Shown: piece by piece, positions 32,601-42,941 of the stretch
Layout: each line of letters starts with the position of its first letter
Numbering within the stretch: the first letter of the stretch is position 1
Source of the DNA: Ovis canadensis
Taxonomy: Eukaryota; Chordata; Mammalia; Artiodactyla; Bovidae
DNA length: 64,000 nucleotides
Assembly: GCF_042477335.2 (NCBI RefSeq)
Contig: NC_091262.1
Location: 38,785,001-38,849,000, forward strand
Reading direction: 5' to 3'
The notes under the pieces: model-generated
What the model was told of the DNA's origin: nothing
The model's input: only the letters and a program-made list of their open reading frames with translations
Databases searched by the model: none
Program-made: the position numbers and the translations under genes

Positions 32601-33990
32601 AAGGCGAGTTGGACCACTCAGTCTGCAGGAGTCCTGCCCATCTGCTTATCTGCCAGACCTGGCCGGATGGGCCAGGGTGGTGCCTGTCCTCAGCCCAGAT
32701 TCCCCATATCCCGACCTCTCCTGACGCCAGGGCTCCCATCTCCCACCCTCATTATTCACCTTACCCTGATGGGCCCTTCAGACTTGGGATGAACTCAAAC
32801 TAGAGCAGTTAGATCGCTGTTTTTATGACGTTGTTCCATCCTTGCAAGCACCTCCCCCAAGGAGTTTTAGTCTTTCTGTCGAGAGAGTCATATTAGCAGC
32901 TGTAGGGCCATTTTCTCTATTTTGCAAATCTGAAAGAAAAAAAAGAAAAAAAGAATAGGATGTGTAAGAGTCCGGGTGTGAGATAAATAGAACAGGGAAC
33001 ATTTTCAACTAAGGCAGTGTGCTCAGGGATTGCTTCAAGGGAGAGGAGAGGGCAGTTAGACCTGCCTGCAGTAACCTGTCAAGCACCCAGTGGGGCCGAG
33101 TTGTTCACTTACATCATCACCTTGCCAAGGGGCAGGTTGTTGCTCTTCCTTTTTACAGATGGGGAAACTGAGGCTCCAAGAATTAATGCTAACGTTCCCA
33201 GTAAGTGTGCTTCCCAGTACCACGATTGCTCACTCTGCTCTTCTGGAGTCCTAGGCATTTGGTGTGTCAGATCCTGCTGGCACTGGTCCATCAGACCTGA
33301 GCCCTCTCCCTCCCTCAGACAGGAGGAAACCTCCATCTCTGCCTGACTCTGCCTGTGCGGAGCCCCCCAGGGGAGCAGATTCCTGGATTTGACCTGTATG
33401 GGTACAGCTTGCGAATTTGCACTTACAGGGCCTCACGGTGGTCGCTCAGTGCCGCTGGGTGGACATTGAATCTGCATGAAGATTAGCAGTGCCATAGGAC
33501 ACTGTCTTTTCAGATAAAGCAGATCTTTATCAATTTATAAATCAGCCCTTGTCTGGATGCCCCTTGGGTACGCTTTGAGGCAACTGTCTGAGGAATGATC
33601 CTGCATGGTTGCTGCTACTTGGAAATTTAAGCCCCTGGCCTTGGGATAAACCTGGCCAGCCTCTGCAATGTTCTATCCGCTCCTCTTTCTGCCCATCCAA
33701 GCCACCCAGAGAGTGGCAGGACTGAGGGCCTTAACATTAGACCTCAGACCCCAAACTTGTTCTCTGTGCTGGGTCCCCAGTGACCCTCTTTGGTGGTTCA
33801 TTCAGGAAGGCCCAAACCACGAACGGCACTGGCCTGATCAGTTTTAGAGTAATGTTTGGTTCTGGTCCTGTCACACATTCACTGTATGACCTAAGCTGGT
33901 AGTTCTCTCACATGGGGTTTCAGATTCCTCATCCGTGAAATGGGGGTAGGTGCGCTGCCTTCCACAGTGGTTAAATACAGGTTTACATTT
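32601..33990. other. Spacer upstream of CTSH with MIR fragments
   Basis: No gene is seen. MIR cores are visible near 33120-33190 (TTTACAGATGGGGAAACTGAG) and 33850-33970 (TCATCCGTGAAATGGGGGTAG, minus a few matches). A short A-rich stretch lies at 32935-32955. Confidence 0.6.
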
Positions 33991-33994
33991 TGTG

Positions 33995-34412
33995 TGTGTG
34001 TTAAGTCACTAAGTCATGTCTAATTCTTTGCAATCCCATGGACTGCAGCATACCAGGCTTCCCTGTCCTTCACTCCTCCTGGAGTTTGCTGAAACTCTTG
34101 TCCATTGAGTGGGTGATGCCATCTAACCATCTTATCCTCTGTCGCCCTCATCTCCTCCTGCCCTCAGTCTTTCCCAACATCAGGGTCTTTTCCAGTGAGT
34201 TTGCTCTTTGCATCAGGTAGCCAAAGTATTGGAGTTTCAGCTTCAGCATCAGTCCTTCCAGTGAATATCAGGGTTAATTTCCTTTAGAATTGACTGGTTT
34301 GATCTCCTTGCTGTCCAAGGGATTCTCAAGAGTCTTCTCTAGCACCACAGTTCAAAAGCATCAATTCTTCAGTGCTCAGCCTTTTTACGGACCAACTGTC
34401 ACATCCGTACAC
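33995..34412 (-). mobile_element. BovB 3' fragment
   Basis: AAGTCATGTCTAATTCTTTG tail, then CAGCATCAGTCCTTCCAGTG and AGCACCACAGTTCAAAAGCA, the usual BovB 3' region in reverse. Confidence 0.85.
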
Positions 34413-34654
34413 TTTAGTTATAGGTGAAACACTGGCCCCAAGTGTGGCACTGTAATAGTGATTCACTGAGATGTGGGCTCAGTTTTGGGTTCTGTCTCTG
34501 TCCTTCGCTGACTGCACCCGCTTGCATGGTGAGTTCATCGGCTCCTCTGGCTCCAGCTGGGCATCACTTCTGCGAGGGCTTCTCTGCAGTCCTGGTCCTC
34601 TGTGCTCCTACAGAGGGTGGTTGAGGACTGGTGCTGGCAACAGAGCCCTGAGCC

Positions 34655-35378
34655 AGGGGTGGCAGGCAGAATTCTAGTTTCCATGCTTTGGTTATTTGAT
34701 CAAACATGATCTACACAGAGCTGGGAAAGGACTTTGCAGGTGAAATGAAGGCTTCCAATAAGCTGACTTTGAAAGATTATCCTGGATTAGCTGAACAGCC
34801 CTGATGTAAGCACAGGGGTCCTTCCAAGCAGCAGAAAAATGCAGAAAGGTCAGACGAAGGAGGCAGGGGGAGGTTAGAGAACTTTGAACCATGAAAAAGA
34901 CTCTACTGTGACAAGCTAGAGGAGTGGGAAGGAAGGGGTGGGAGGTAGGAGAGAGGTTCAAGATGGAGGGGACATACACATACCTATGACTAATTAATGT
35001 GGATGTATGGCAGAAGCCAACACAATATTGTAAAGCAATTATCCTCTCATTAAAAATAAATAAATTTAAATTAAATTGTTAAAAAAAGAAAGAAAGAAAG
35101 ACTGTCCCTGCCATTGCTGACTTTGATGGGGGCCATGAGCCAATGAAGGTGATTGGCCTCTAGGAGCTGAGAATGACCCCAATGCACAACCAGTAAGGAA
35201 ATGGAGACCTTGGTCCAGCAATCACATGGAGCTGAATTCTGCCAATGACCTGAATAAACTTGGAAGCAGATTTATCTCCACCACCTCCACTGGAAAAGAA
35301 GGCAGCCGCACTGACCTGTTGCTTTCAACTGTGTGAGACCTGGAGAGGAACTGGCCAAAGTCACGTGGTTGACTTAAA
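34655..35378 (+). mobile_element. MaLR-type (MLT1-like) LTR, interrupted by an L1 tail
   Basis: Begins near GGTGGCAGGCAGAATTCTAG and contains GACTTTGCAGGTGAAATGAA, GATTATCCTGGATTAGCTG and, further on, GAATTCTGCCAATGACCTGA with ATAAACTTGGAAGCAG. This is the pattern of old mammalian ERVL-MaLR LTRs. An L1-like 3' tail at 34975-35100 splits it. It has no coding sequence. Confidence 0.75.
34975..35100 (+). repeat. L1-type 3' tail insertion
   Basis: GTGGATGTATGGCAGAAGCC, ACACAATATTGTAAAGCAAT and an A-rich end with GAAAGAAAGAAAG. It sits inside the MaLR LTR. Confidence 0.7.
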
Positions 35379-35384
35379 AAAAAA

Positions 35385-35900
35385 AAGCACAATATGAAAA
35401 TTGTGAGTTAAGTTTAATTGGGGTCTGGGAGTCAGCACCTCAGATAGCTCCCAGAAACTGCTCCAAAGAGGCAGCGGGGGGAAGGTCAGTGTAGACATGA
35501 TTTTGGGGAAGGGGGAGTATGTGCAATCAAGCATATGTTTTTTCGCAGAAGATTTCTGCTAGTCATGGGAAGCAGATATCACCATGAAGGAATTTACTGC
35601 TTTTCTAGATATGAGGAGACACATGAATTGAGCTTATCAAAATGGCTCCTGAAAATATTTAACTTTCTAAAGACCTGTCCTGCCAGTTTCCACCCTCCAT
35701 GCCCAAGTACAGTGTGCCTCGTTTCTGCTCTCCACCCTGAATGCCTTTCCGAGGGTGTGGAAGGTCAGCAGCTGTAGAAACACATGATTTAATCCTTGTA
35801 GAGGTGGATGGCAAGTGCCAATTTGTAGCTGACAACGTGGACTTCTCTACATGTGAGGTCATACATTTGCGTTAAATGCCTACATTTGTGGTGATCTCGT
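35385..35900 (-). mobile_element. ERV-like LTR sequence, minus orientation
   Basis: Read in reverse, it has a TTTGGAGCAGTTTCTGGGAG block, GAGGTGCTGACTC and CAATTAAACTTAACTCAC. These match the plus-strand LTR at 36085 block for block. It has no open frame. The outer border is uncertain. Confidence 0.6.
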
Positions 35901-36084
35901 GCACGGCAACCGGAAACTAGTACAGCAGGTGACATGCCCAGGCTGCCTGGTGCCTCTGGGGACAGAGGGCTGGGCGTGTGTGGTCTCAGGCTCCAGTGCC
36001 AACTTGCTGCATTTCTGAAGTCTGGGCAGGCTGAGAGGGGACAGCAGGTCTCATCCTCCACACCCAGGAGTCATTACCTTGAGA

Positions 36085-36522
36085 AAGGAAATATTTCCTG
36101 CCTTATCAGTAAACAAAGGATATCACAGTCTGGTGTAAGCTGGTGAGCCTTGGGAAGCTCAGGAAGGAAAGAACATGTGCCATCTCGAAGCCAACAGATG
36201 GCAGCCCTGGGAAACAGGATGTTCAAACACAGGATGCTGGCCCTAGACAGCTGGGGTGCACATCAAAGGACGATTTCAGTGAGCCCCGACTCTTGCATCT
36301 GCCCATACATGGAAGCTGCTCAATCCCTTAACTTGGGATATCTGGCTTTTCTTTCCTTCTGACTTCTGATTATCTGCCCTTTGTGGAAAAACTTCTGGCT
36401 CCCTCCCTTCTTCCTTGGAGCAGTTTCTCGGAGCTCTGAGGTGCTCTCTCAGGCTGCAGTCCTCATTTTACCCAAATAAAGCTTAACTTCCAACTCTCAT
36501 GTCACATACATTTTTTTCAACA
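36085..36522 (+). mobile_element. ERV-like LTR sequence, plus orientation
   Basis: It ends with CTTGGAGCAGTTTCTCGGAG, GAGGTGCTCTCTC and a poly-A signal AATAAA at 36475-36480, followed by TCATGTCACATACATTTTT. It shares this 3' block, inverted, with the copy at 35385. It has no coding sequence. Confidence 0.6.
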
Positions 36523-36599
36523 ACCTCCTCTAGGGATGTGTTAGACTCAGTGAGTGCACTCTACGTGAATAAACTTTCTTAATTCTCTCTGTTTCCCCT

Positions 36600-36705
36600 C
36601 CCAAGGTCGAGATGAGGTGACAGAGGCGCTTAAGTAGCTATGGCCCCACAGCTAATACCTAAGAGTGCTGCAGTTTGAACTCCTGGCCAGCTGAGTCCAG
36701 AGTTC
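36600..36705. repeat. MIR SINE fragment
   Basis: AGATGAGGTGACAGAGGCGC, CCCACAGCTAATACCTAAG and GTTTGAACTCCTGG follow the MIR order. Confidence 0.55.
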
Positions 36706-36723
36706 TCCACAAAGTGGGCATCT

Positions 36724-36845
36724 GGGGCTTCCCAGGTGGCTCAGTGGTAAAGAATCTGCCTGCCGTGGCAGGGGACATGGGTTCAATCCCTAATCAGGGG
36801 ACTAAGATCCCACATGTCGCATGGTGGGGCCAAAAAAAAAAAAAA
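36724..36845 (+). repeat. tRNA-derived SINE (CHR/Bov-tA head)
   Basis: GGGGCTTCCCAGGTGGCTCA, GTTCAATCCCTAATCAGGGG and an A run. Confidence 0.85.
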
Positions 36846-37109
36846 TGTTGCCTTCTGTTTACTGTTCTAGGGATCACTGCTCAGCCCACCTTCATTTGTC
36901 CTTTTTCTTTAAACCAAATCTTCTGGTCACTCCTCTCATCCCCTCAGAATTTTATCCCTTCCACAATTGTTGCTTATGGCTTTAACTGGTTTTCCAGATC
37001 ACTTGTCAGAGTGAATGTCTTGGCTGGAAAACTGGGCCCCTCACCAGATTTCTTTCTCTCTGTCTCTAGCATCTTATGATAATAATAATTGCCATAATAA
37101 TATAATAAC

Positions 37110-37245
37110 TACCATGTACATGGATCTTGTTCTTTCATTCTCATAACAACACTATGAAGTTTCTTTGAGAAGACACACACCCACTTTGTAGATGAAGAAA
37201 TTAGATTTGAAGAGTTAAGTAGGTGTGTTGGTAAGTGATGAGGCT
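37110..37245. repeat. MIR SINE fragment
   Basis: CATAACAACACTATGAAGT, GTAGATGAAGAAATTAGA and GTTAAGTAGGTG follow the MIR order. Confidence 0.55.
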
Positions 37246-37327
37246 CTTTTCACACCCACATGCTGATTTTGCATAGTAGGTAAGCAGAGGGTTGATTAAG
37301 TGGTTTGGGTAGATGATGGTCTATAAG

Positions 37328-37448
37328 TGTTAGTCACTCAGTCATGCCCGACTCTTCGAGACCCCATGGACTGCAGGGCACCAGGCTCCTGTGTCCATGA
37401 GATTTTCCAGGCAAGGATACTGGAGTGGGTTGCCATCTCCTTCTACAG
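37328..37448 (-). repeat. Bov-A SINE fragment
   Basis: GTCACTCAGTCATGCCCGAC to TTGCCATCTCCTTCTACAGG. Confidence 0.8.
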
Positions 37449-37464
37449 GTTGTCTATAGGGATA

Positions 37465-37660
37465 CATAAATGGATGAAAGGATAGATGGATGGATATATA
37501 GGGAAATGGCTTTATGGTTGAATGACTAAATGGATGCTTGGTTAGCAACAAGGATGAATGGACGGATGGGTGGATGAATGGATGGATGGGTAGATGAATG
37601 GATGGATGGGTGGATGGGTAGATGGATGGAGGAGTGGAAGGATGGATCAGCGGATATAGA
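37465..37660. repeat. (GGAT)n-rich microsatellite
   Basis: An interrupted GGAT/GATG tetranucleotide run, densest at about 37550-37635. It is likely length-variable. Confidence 0.85.
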
Positions 37661-37818
37661 GATGAGTGACCAGAGAATTTGTAGAGTGAGAAAGGTAATG
37701 AATGCAGGAAGTGTATAATTCTGCATCAAAGAGCAACTTCAATTGGATTGTAATATGAACTTGCACCTCTTGCTAGTTCCATTGGTTTTTTTAAAAAATT
37801 TTTATTGAATGTAGATAG

Positions 37819-38313
37819 TGTTATGCCCAAGTTGAGAAATCTCCCAATGACCACCAGGGAGCCAATATCCGATGCAAAAGCAAGAGAGTTTTTATTACCA
37901 AGCTCGAGCTGGGGCTCCCACCGTTACTGACGCAGTGGCTAAGGAGACGAGCCCCGAACTCTGGGTTACATTGCTTATATAGGGTATTCTTGTGCGAAAA
38001 ATTCGAAAAACGGGAGTTTCTGGATTGGGAGACGTCTAATCGGTTACCTTTTGTGGAAGGGTTAGGTGTTGGGTTCTGATTGGTTTTCATTTCCACGGTA
38101 AATCATTACTTCCAAGGTAAATCACAAATGTAACTCTTTACTTCCAAGGTAAATCACAAATTCTTGAACTTAAAGTCAAGAGGTTTAACCTAAGGGCTGA
38201 TTGGCTCGTGCACAGTGGGGCAAGTGTAGGCAATATCCAAAGTCTAAGTCTGTTTGCCCGGTATCTTTACAAAATGGAGTTCTTTTACAAGATGGAATAG
38301 CTTAGGCTCTTCA
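37819..38313 (-). mobile_element. Solo LTR of an endogenous retrovirus
   Basis: A 495-bp block begins TG and ends CA on both strands and is flanked by the 4-bp direct repeat ATAG (37815-37818 and 38314-38317). On the minus strand it has, in order, CCAATCAG boxes, a TATATAA box (near 37975), GGGGCTCGTCTCC, an AATAAA signal (near 37897) and a GT/T-rich end. No internal viral genes flank it, so it is a solo LTR left by recombination. The 4-bp duplication and the layout suit a gammaretrovirus-like (class I) ERV. It interrupts an L1 3' region (AGTTGATTTACAATATGG follows). Confidence 0.85.
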
Positions 38314-38365
38314 ATAGTTGATTTACAATATGGTGTTAATTTCTGCAGTACAGCAAAGTGATTCA
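38314..38365 (+). repeat. L1 3' fragment around the LTR and SINEs
   Basis: ATAGTTGATTTACAATATGG and TGCAGTACAGCAAAGTGATT, the artiodactyl L1 3' UTR. The same element resumes at 38690-38860 (CCATTATGGCTTATCACAG, GTAGGACCTTGTTGTTTATC). Confidence 0.75.
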
Positions 38366-38369
38366 CTTA

Positions 38370-38690
38370 ATGAAAGTGAAAGTCATTCAGCTGTGTCTGA
38401 CTCTTTGCGACCCCATGGACTATACAGTCCATGGAATTCTCCAGGTCAGAATACTAGAGTGGGTAGCCTTTCCCTTCTCTAGGGGATCTTCCGAACCCAG
38501 GGATCAAACCCAGGTCTCCTGCATTGCAGGCAGATTCTTTACCAGCTGAGCCACATGGGAAGCCCAAGAATACTGGAGTGGGTAGCCTATCCCTTCTCCA
38601 GTGGATCTTCCCGACTGGGGAATCAAACCAGGGTCTCCTGCACTGCAGGCGGACTCTTTACCAACTGAGCTATCAGGGAAGCCAGGGTGA
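38370..38690 (-). repeat. Bov-A / Bov-tA SINE cluster
   Basis: The first unit runs from GTGAAAGTCATTCAGCTGTG to TGAGCCACATGGGAAGCCC. A second partial unit ends GAGCTATCAGGGAAGCC. Confidence 0.85.
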
Positions 38691-38860
38691 TTCACTTACA
38701 CACACTTATACACATATACATTCTTTTTCATGTTTTTTTCCATTATGGCTTATCACAGTGTATTGAATATGATTCCCTGTGCTCTAGAGTAGGACCTTGT
38801 TGTTTATCCATCCTACATATAATAGTTTGCCTCTAAATTTTTATTTATTTTTTAAAATTA
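38690..38860 (+). repeat. L1 3' fragment, continuation
   Basis: Continues the L1 text broken at 38365; GTGATTCACTTA flanks the SINE cluster on both sides as its target duplication. Confidence 0.75.
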
Positions 38861-38925
38861 ATCTTTATTGGAGTATAGTTGCTTTACAATGTTGTTAGTT
38901 TCTACTGCATAGCAAAGAGAATTAG

Positions 38926-38927
<2 letters not shown>

Positions 38928-38972
<45 letters not shown>
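38928..38972. repeat. (CA)n microsatellite, about 22 units
   Basis: An uninterrupted CA run followed by TATATCCC. Its length and purity suggest polymorphism. Confidence 0.95.
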
Positions 38973-38977
<5 letters not shown>

Positions 38978-38979
38978 CC

Positions 38980-39182
38980 CTGGGCTTCCCTGGTAGCTCA
39001 GAGGGAAAAGAATCTGCCTGCAACGGCGGAGACCTGGGTTCAATCTCTGGAGAAGGGCATGGCAGCTCATTCCAGTATTCTTTTCTGGAGAAGCCCATGG
39101 GCAGAGGAGCCTGGCCAGCTACAGTCCATGGGGTCACAAAGAGTCAGACATGACTGAACAAGACTGAGCACTTTCACTTTCA
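38980..39182 (+). repeat. Bov-tA SINE
   Basis: GGGCTTCCCTGGTAGCTCAG head to a GTCAGACATGACTGAAC tail. Confidence 0.9.
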
Positions 39183-39621
39183 CACAAACATATATACCAA
39201 GTTCCATTGTTGACAAGGAGACATCCTGTTTAACCCTCTTGGTTATTTCCCTTGCCCTGAGTCAGAGAAGTGGGCCTGAAAATGTCCTCCAGCTGCTTGA
39301 GAAGGCATTGTTTGTCCCCTAAGAAGTCAGGGAACATGGGAACCACCACTGGCTTGGTGAAGTCCTAAAGATGCTGCATTCACATCCAAGAAAGTGCTGG
39401 TAGAGAAGCCCCAAAGCTGTAAGTCATCATGGCCAGGATTTGGGAGAATACAGTAAGGCTATGCTGAACGAGTACAGGGTTTGATCCTGTCATTGTTTTC
39501 TTTATTAACATGTGATGTTACTCATCAACGATTTTAGCATTAATTTCTGTTATTTTATAATATTGTATTAAAATATTATGTATCTTGATGACTGAGTTTT
39601 CTGACATTCCCTTAAAATTTG

Positions 39622-39830
39622 TGGGCTTCCCTGCTTGTTCAGTGGAAAAGAATCTGCCTGCCAATGCAAGAGATGCAGGTTCAATCCTTGGGTCGGGAAG
39701 ATCCCCTGGAGGAGGAAATGGCTACCCACTCCAGTATTCTTGCCTGGAGAATCCCATGGACAGAGGAGCCTGGTAGGCTACAGTCCATGGGATTCTAAGA
39801 ATCAGACAAGAGTTAATGACTGAGCACGCA
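39622..39830 (+). repeat. Bov-tA SINE
   Basis: GGGCTTCCCTGCTTGTTCAG head, GGTCGGGAAGATCCCCTGG and an AGAGTTAATGACTGAGC tail. Confidence 0.9.
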
Positions 39831-39977
39831 CATCCTAAATTTTGCATCTGGGGTGTATGTCTCACTTCTTTCACCCTTCTCCTGGCCCTGTGAGGGAGCA
39901 TGTTTCTGGACTTTTCTGTAAGCCACTCCTGTGTGGTGGACACTTATCCTTGTTCAGTTGGCTTCACTCCTGCCCCT

Positions 39978-40151
39978 GGAGTGCAGTGGAGCTGGACACT
40001 GCAAGTAGAATAGGGATATATCAAAGAAAGCACTTGGGGGCTGGAGCCCAGAGCATGTCAAATTGTCACGATCTGCACTCCTTTATTTTCCGTTAAGACT
40101 TTCTTTGATATATCCCTATTCTGCTTGCAGTGTCCAGCTCCACTGCACTCC
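39978..40151. repeat. 53-bp near-perfect inverted repeat
   Basis: The left arm 39978-40030 and the right arm 40099-40151 are reverse complements over 53 bases with one mismatch (GCAAGTAG against GCAAGCAG). They are separated by a 68-base spacer. Similarity stops abruptly at both arm ends. The arms do not resemble a SINE, LINE or DNA transposon that I know. DNA could extrude as a cruciform, and a transcript would form a long hairpin. Confidence 0.95.
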
Positions 40152-40671
40152 TCACACCAGTCCATAGCTGAGCTTCTTGTCCTGCCTCAGCCTAACCTCC
40201 AACCCCTTCCTCTCGCCTGTGCATGAACTTCCTCTTCCCCAACTCCTGAATTCATCATCTGTATCCACAATGTGATGCGTTAGCCTGTACGACTTTGGAG
40301 GGTGCCCTGCAGAACTGGTTGATTTTCAGCCAGTTTGCACCCTCTTGGCCGTTAGTCTTGGTGGTCAGTACTCATGCCATAACTCATGGCAGTTAAATAT
40401 TTTGAAAATCAGGTTTCCTGTGTCTTGTCCTCCTCGTGAAATGGAGGTTTAAAACACCCAGGAGTTCTTGCTCAGAAACAGAGCCAGACGCACTGCAGGC
40501 TGGACAGAGGTGGCAGCAACAGTAGTCATTGTTATTTATTCTGAGTCAGATGATAAAACGCTGGTGGTATTAATGGTGGTGTTTGAGGGGCTTCGGGTCC
40601 TGGCTGAGAGAGGCTTGGAGGTTCTATGCTCCTCTCCTGATGAGGCTTTCAGCGGCCGTGAGAGACGTTGT

Positions 40672-40968
40672 TCTTCAGTCTCTCAGTCGTGTCTGACTCC
40701 CTGTGACCCCATGGACTGTGCACGCCAGGCTTCCCAGTCCTTCACTATCTCCCGGAGTTTGCTCAAACTCATATCCATTGAGTCGGTAATGCCATCCAAC
40801 CATTTGATCCTCTGTCGCCCCCTTCTCTTCCTGCCTTTAATCTTTCTCAGTATTGGGTCTTTTCCAATGAATCGGCTCTTTGAATCAGAAGGCCAAAGTA
40901 ATCGAGCTTCAGCTTCAGCATCAGTCCTTCCAATGACTATTCAGGATTGATTTCCTTTAGGATTGTTG
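40672..40968 (-). mobile_element. BovB 3' fragment
   Basis: CAGTCGTGTCTGACTCCCTG, CCATTGAGTCGGTAATGCC and AGCATCAGTCCTTCCAATG. Confidence 0.88.
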
Positions 40969-41539
40969 TGTCAGGCCCCTGGGGAATAACAAGAATGGGT
41001 GTAGGGAGTTTATGGGTGGGCATGAAGCTTGGAGGTGCCACTGGGAGGCTCTAGATGTGGAACAGGAGGAGCCGGTTTGCCTGGATTCTGTCCTGTGTGA
41101 GCAGGATTTACTTCCCCTCCCAGCAAAGAGAAGTGGACCCTGACTGTTCCTGGGCTGGGAGTCACTTGATCTGAGTTTGGGCAATAATTGCACAGTAAAC
41201 ATACGTTACGGCATATGTGTGATAAGTGCTGATAATGGGCTGATGGACTGAAAATAGAATCAGGCTGGGCCACTTCACCATCAGGCCCTGCATGACCCCC
41301 GGCCAGCTGCTCAGGGACGCCGGCAGGCCCCCCACCTGCCCCCTGCCCTCTCCCTGGACATCTCACCAGAACTGTTCAGCCATCACTCAGGCTGTCCCTC
41401 ATCAGAGACACTCAGGACCCTCTCTTCTCTCAGCCAGAAAACTTGGGGTTTCTAGTTCTTCAAGGCCCAGTTTGGGACACTTGAGAGAAGTGAGAAGCTC
41501 TCTCTGACCAGCCCCATTCCCTGTTTTATTTCTTACTGT

Positions 41540-42724
41540 TTTTTTTTTTTTTCAAATGAAGTGAAATCTATGTAGTATCTATAATTCATCATTTTAAAGC
41601 ATACAATTCAGAGTTCTCCCATTAACTGATATAACTTCTGATACAATAACTGATATAATTTCACATCAGGGGTACTTTTTAGTGAGCACTGAACTTGGGC
41701 AAATTCTGGGAGATGGTGAAGGGCAGGGGGGCCTGGTGTGCTGCAGTCCATGGAGTTGCAGAGTCGGACACGACTGAGAAACTACAGTCAGTGCTTGCTC
41801 TGTCTCTTTTTGAGGCACATTTCGCATAACATGAATTGATTGTTTTATTTATTTTTATTTTTTGGTTGCACTGCACAGCATGTGGGATCTTAGTTCTATG
41901 AACAGGGATCAAACCCATGCTCCATGCAGTAGAAGCATGGAGTCTTAATCACTGGATAGCCAGGGAAGTGCCATGAATTAACCATTTTAAAGTATAGAAT
42001 TCAACGGCATTTAGTGCCCTCACAACACTGTGCAAGCACTACCTCTCTCTAGTTTAAGAACTTTTAAAAACCCTCTGTCAAAGAACAGCCCATGTCCTTT
42101 AAGTAACCACACTCCTTCCCTCCATCCCCAACCCCTTGGCAACCATTAATCACTTCCTGTCTTTATGAATTTGCCTGTTCTGAACTTAATATGAAACAAA
42201 TCATGCACTTTGTGATCATTTGTGTCTGGATTCTATAATGTAACACAATGTTTTCAAGGTTCATCCAACGTATGGAATGCACCAGCATTTTGCTCCTTTT
42301 AAAAGTTGAATAATATTCCATGGTATGTGTACCATGTTTTGTTTATCCATTTAGTTGTTGATGGGTATTTGGGTTGTTTTTACCTTTTGCCTATTTTGAA
42401 TAATGCTGCTGTAAACATTCACTTACAAATTTCTGAGTGAACATACATTTTTATTTCTCTTGGGTATACACTAGGAGTGAAATGAGTGGATTATATTGTA
42501 ATTCTATGTTTTACTTTTTGAGGAAATGCCAGACTATTTTCCACAGTGACTGAGTGGCTGCACCGTTTCACATCCCACCAACAATGTGAGAAGATTCCTA
42601 TTTCTCTTTCGGAGAATTGTTATTTTCCGTTTTGTCTTTGTTTCGTCTTTTATCGTCACCATCTTCGTGGGTGTGAAATAGTATCTCACTGTGGTTTGGA
42701 TCTGCATCTCTTGAATGGCCAATG
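41540..42724 (+). repeat. Old L1 3' region, first part
   Basis: Recognisable L1 3' text: TATAATTCATCATTTTAAAG, then CTTGGCAACCATTAATCAC, AATAATATTCCATGGTATG, GCTGCTGTAAACATTC and CACATCCCACCAACAATGTG. It continues after the nested inserts at 45785-46200 (CATCTTTTCATGTGCCTATA, AGTTCTTTATATATTCTGG). A CHR SINE at 41845-41972 and a Bov tail at 41715-41795 are inserted. Confidence 0.8.
41845..41972 (-). repeat. tRNA-derived CHR-type SINE
   Basis: TTTTGGTTGCACTGCACAGC, CAGGGATCAAACCCATGC and an end of AGCCAGGGAAGTGCC. Confidence 0.8.
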
Positions 42725-42932
42725 TGGGCTTCCCTTGTGGCTCAGCTGGTAAAGAATCCACCTGCAATGTGGGAGACCTAGGTTTGATCCCTGGGTTGGG
42801 AATATCCCCTGGAGAAGGGAAAGGCTACCCGATCCAGTATTCTGGCCTGGTGAATTCCATGGACTATATAGTCCATGGGGTTGCAAAGAGTCGGACACAA
42901 CTGAGCGACTTTCACTCACTCACTCACTCAAT
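42725..42932 (+). repeat. Bov-tA SINE inside the L1
   Basis: GGGCTTCCCTTGTGGCTCAG head and GAGCGACTTTCACTCACTC tail. Flanked by AATGGCCAATG and AATGACCAATG, an 11-bp target duplication with one mismatch. Confidence 0.9.
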
Positions 42933-42941
42933 GACCAATGT

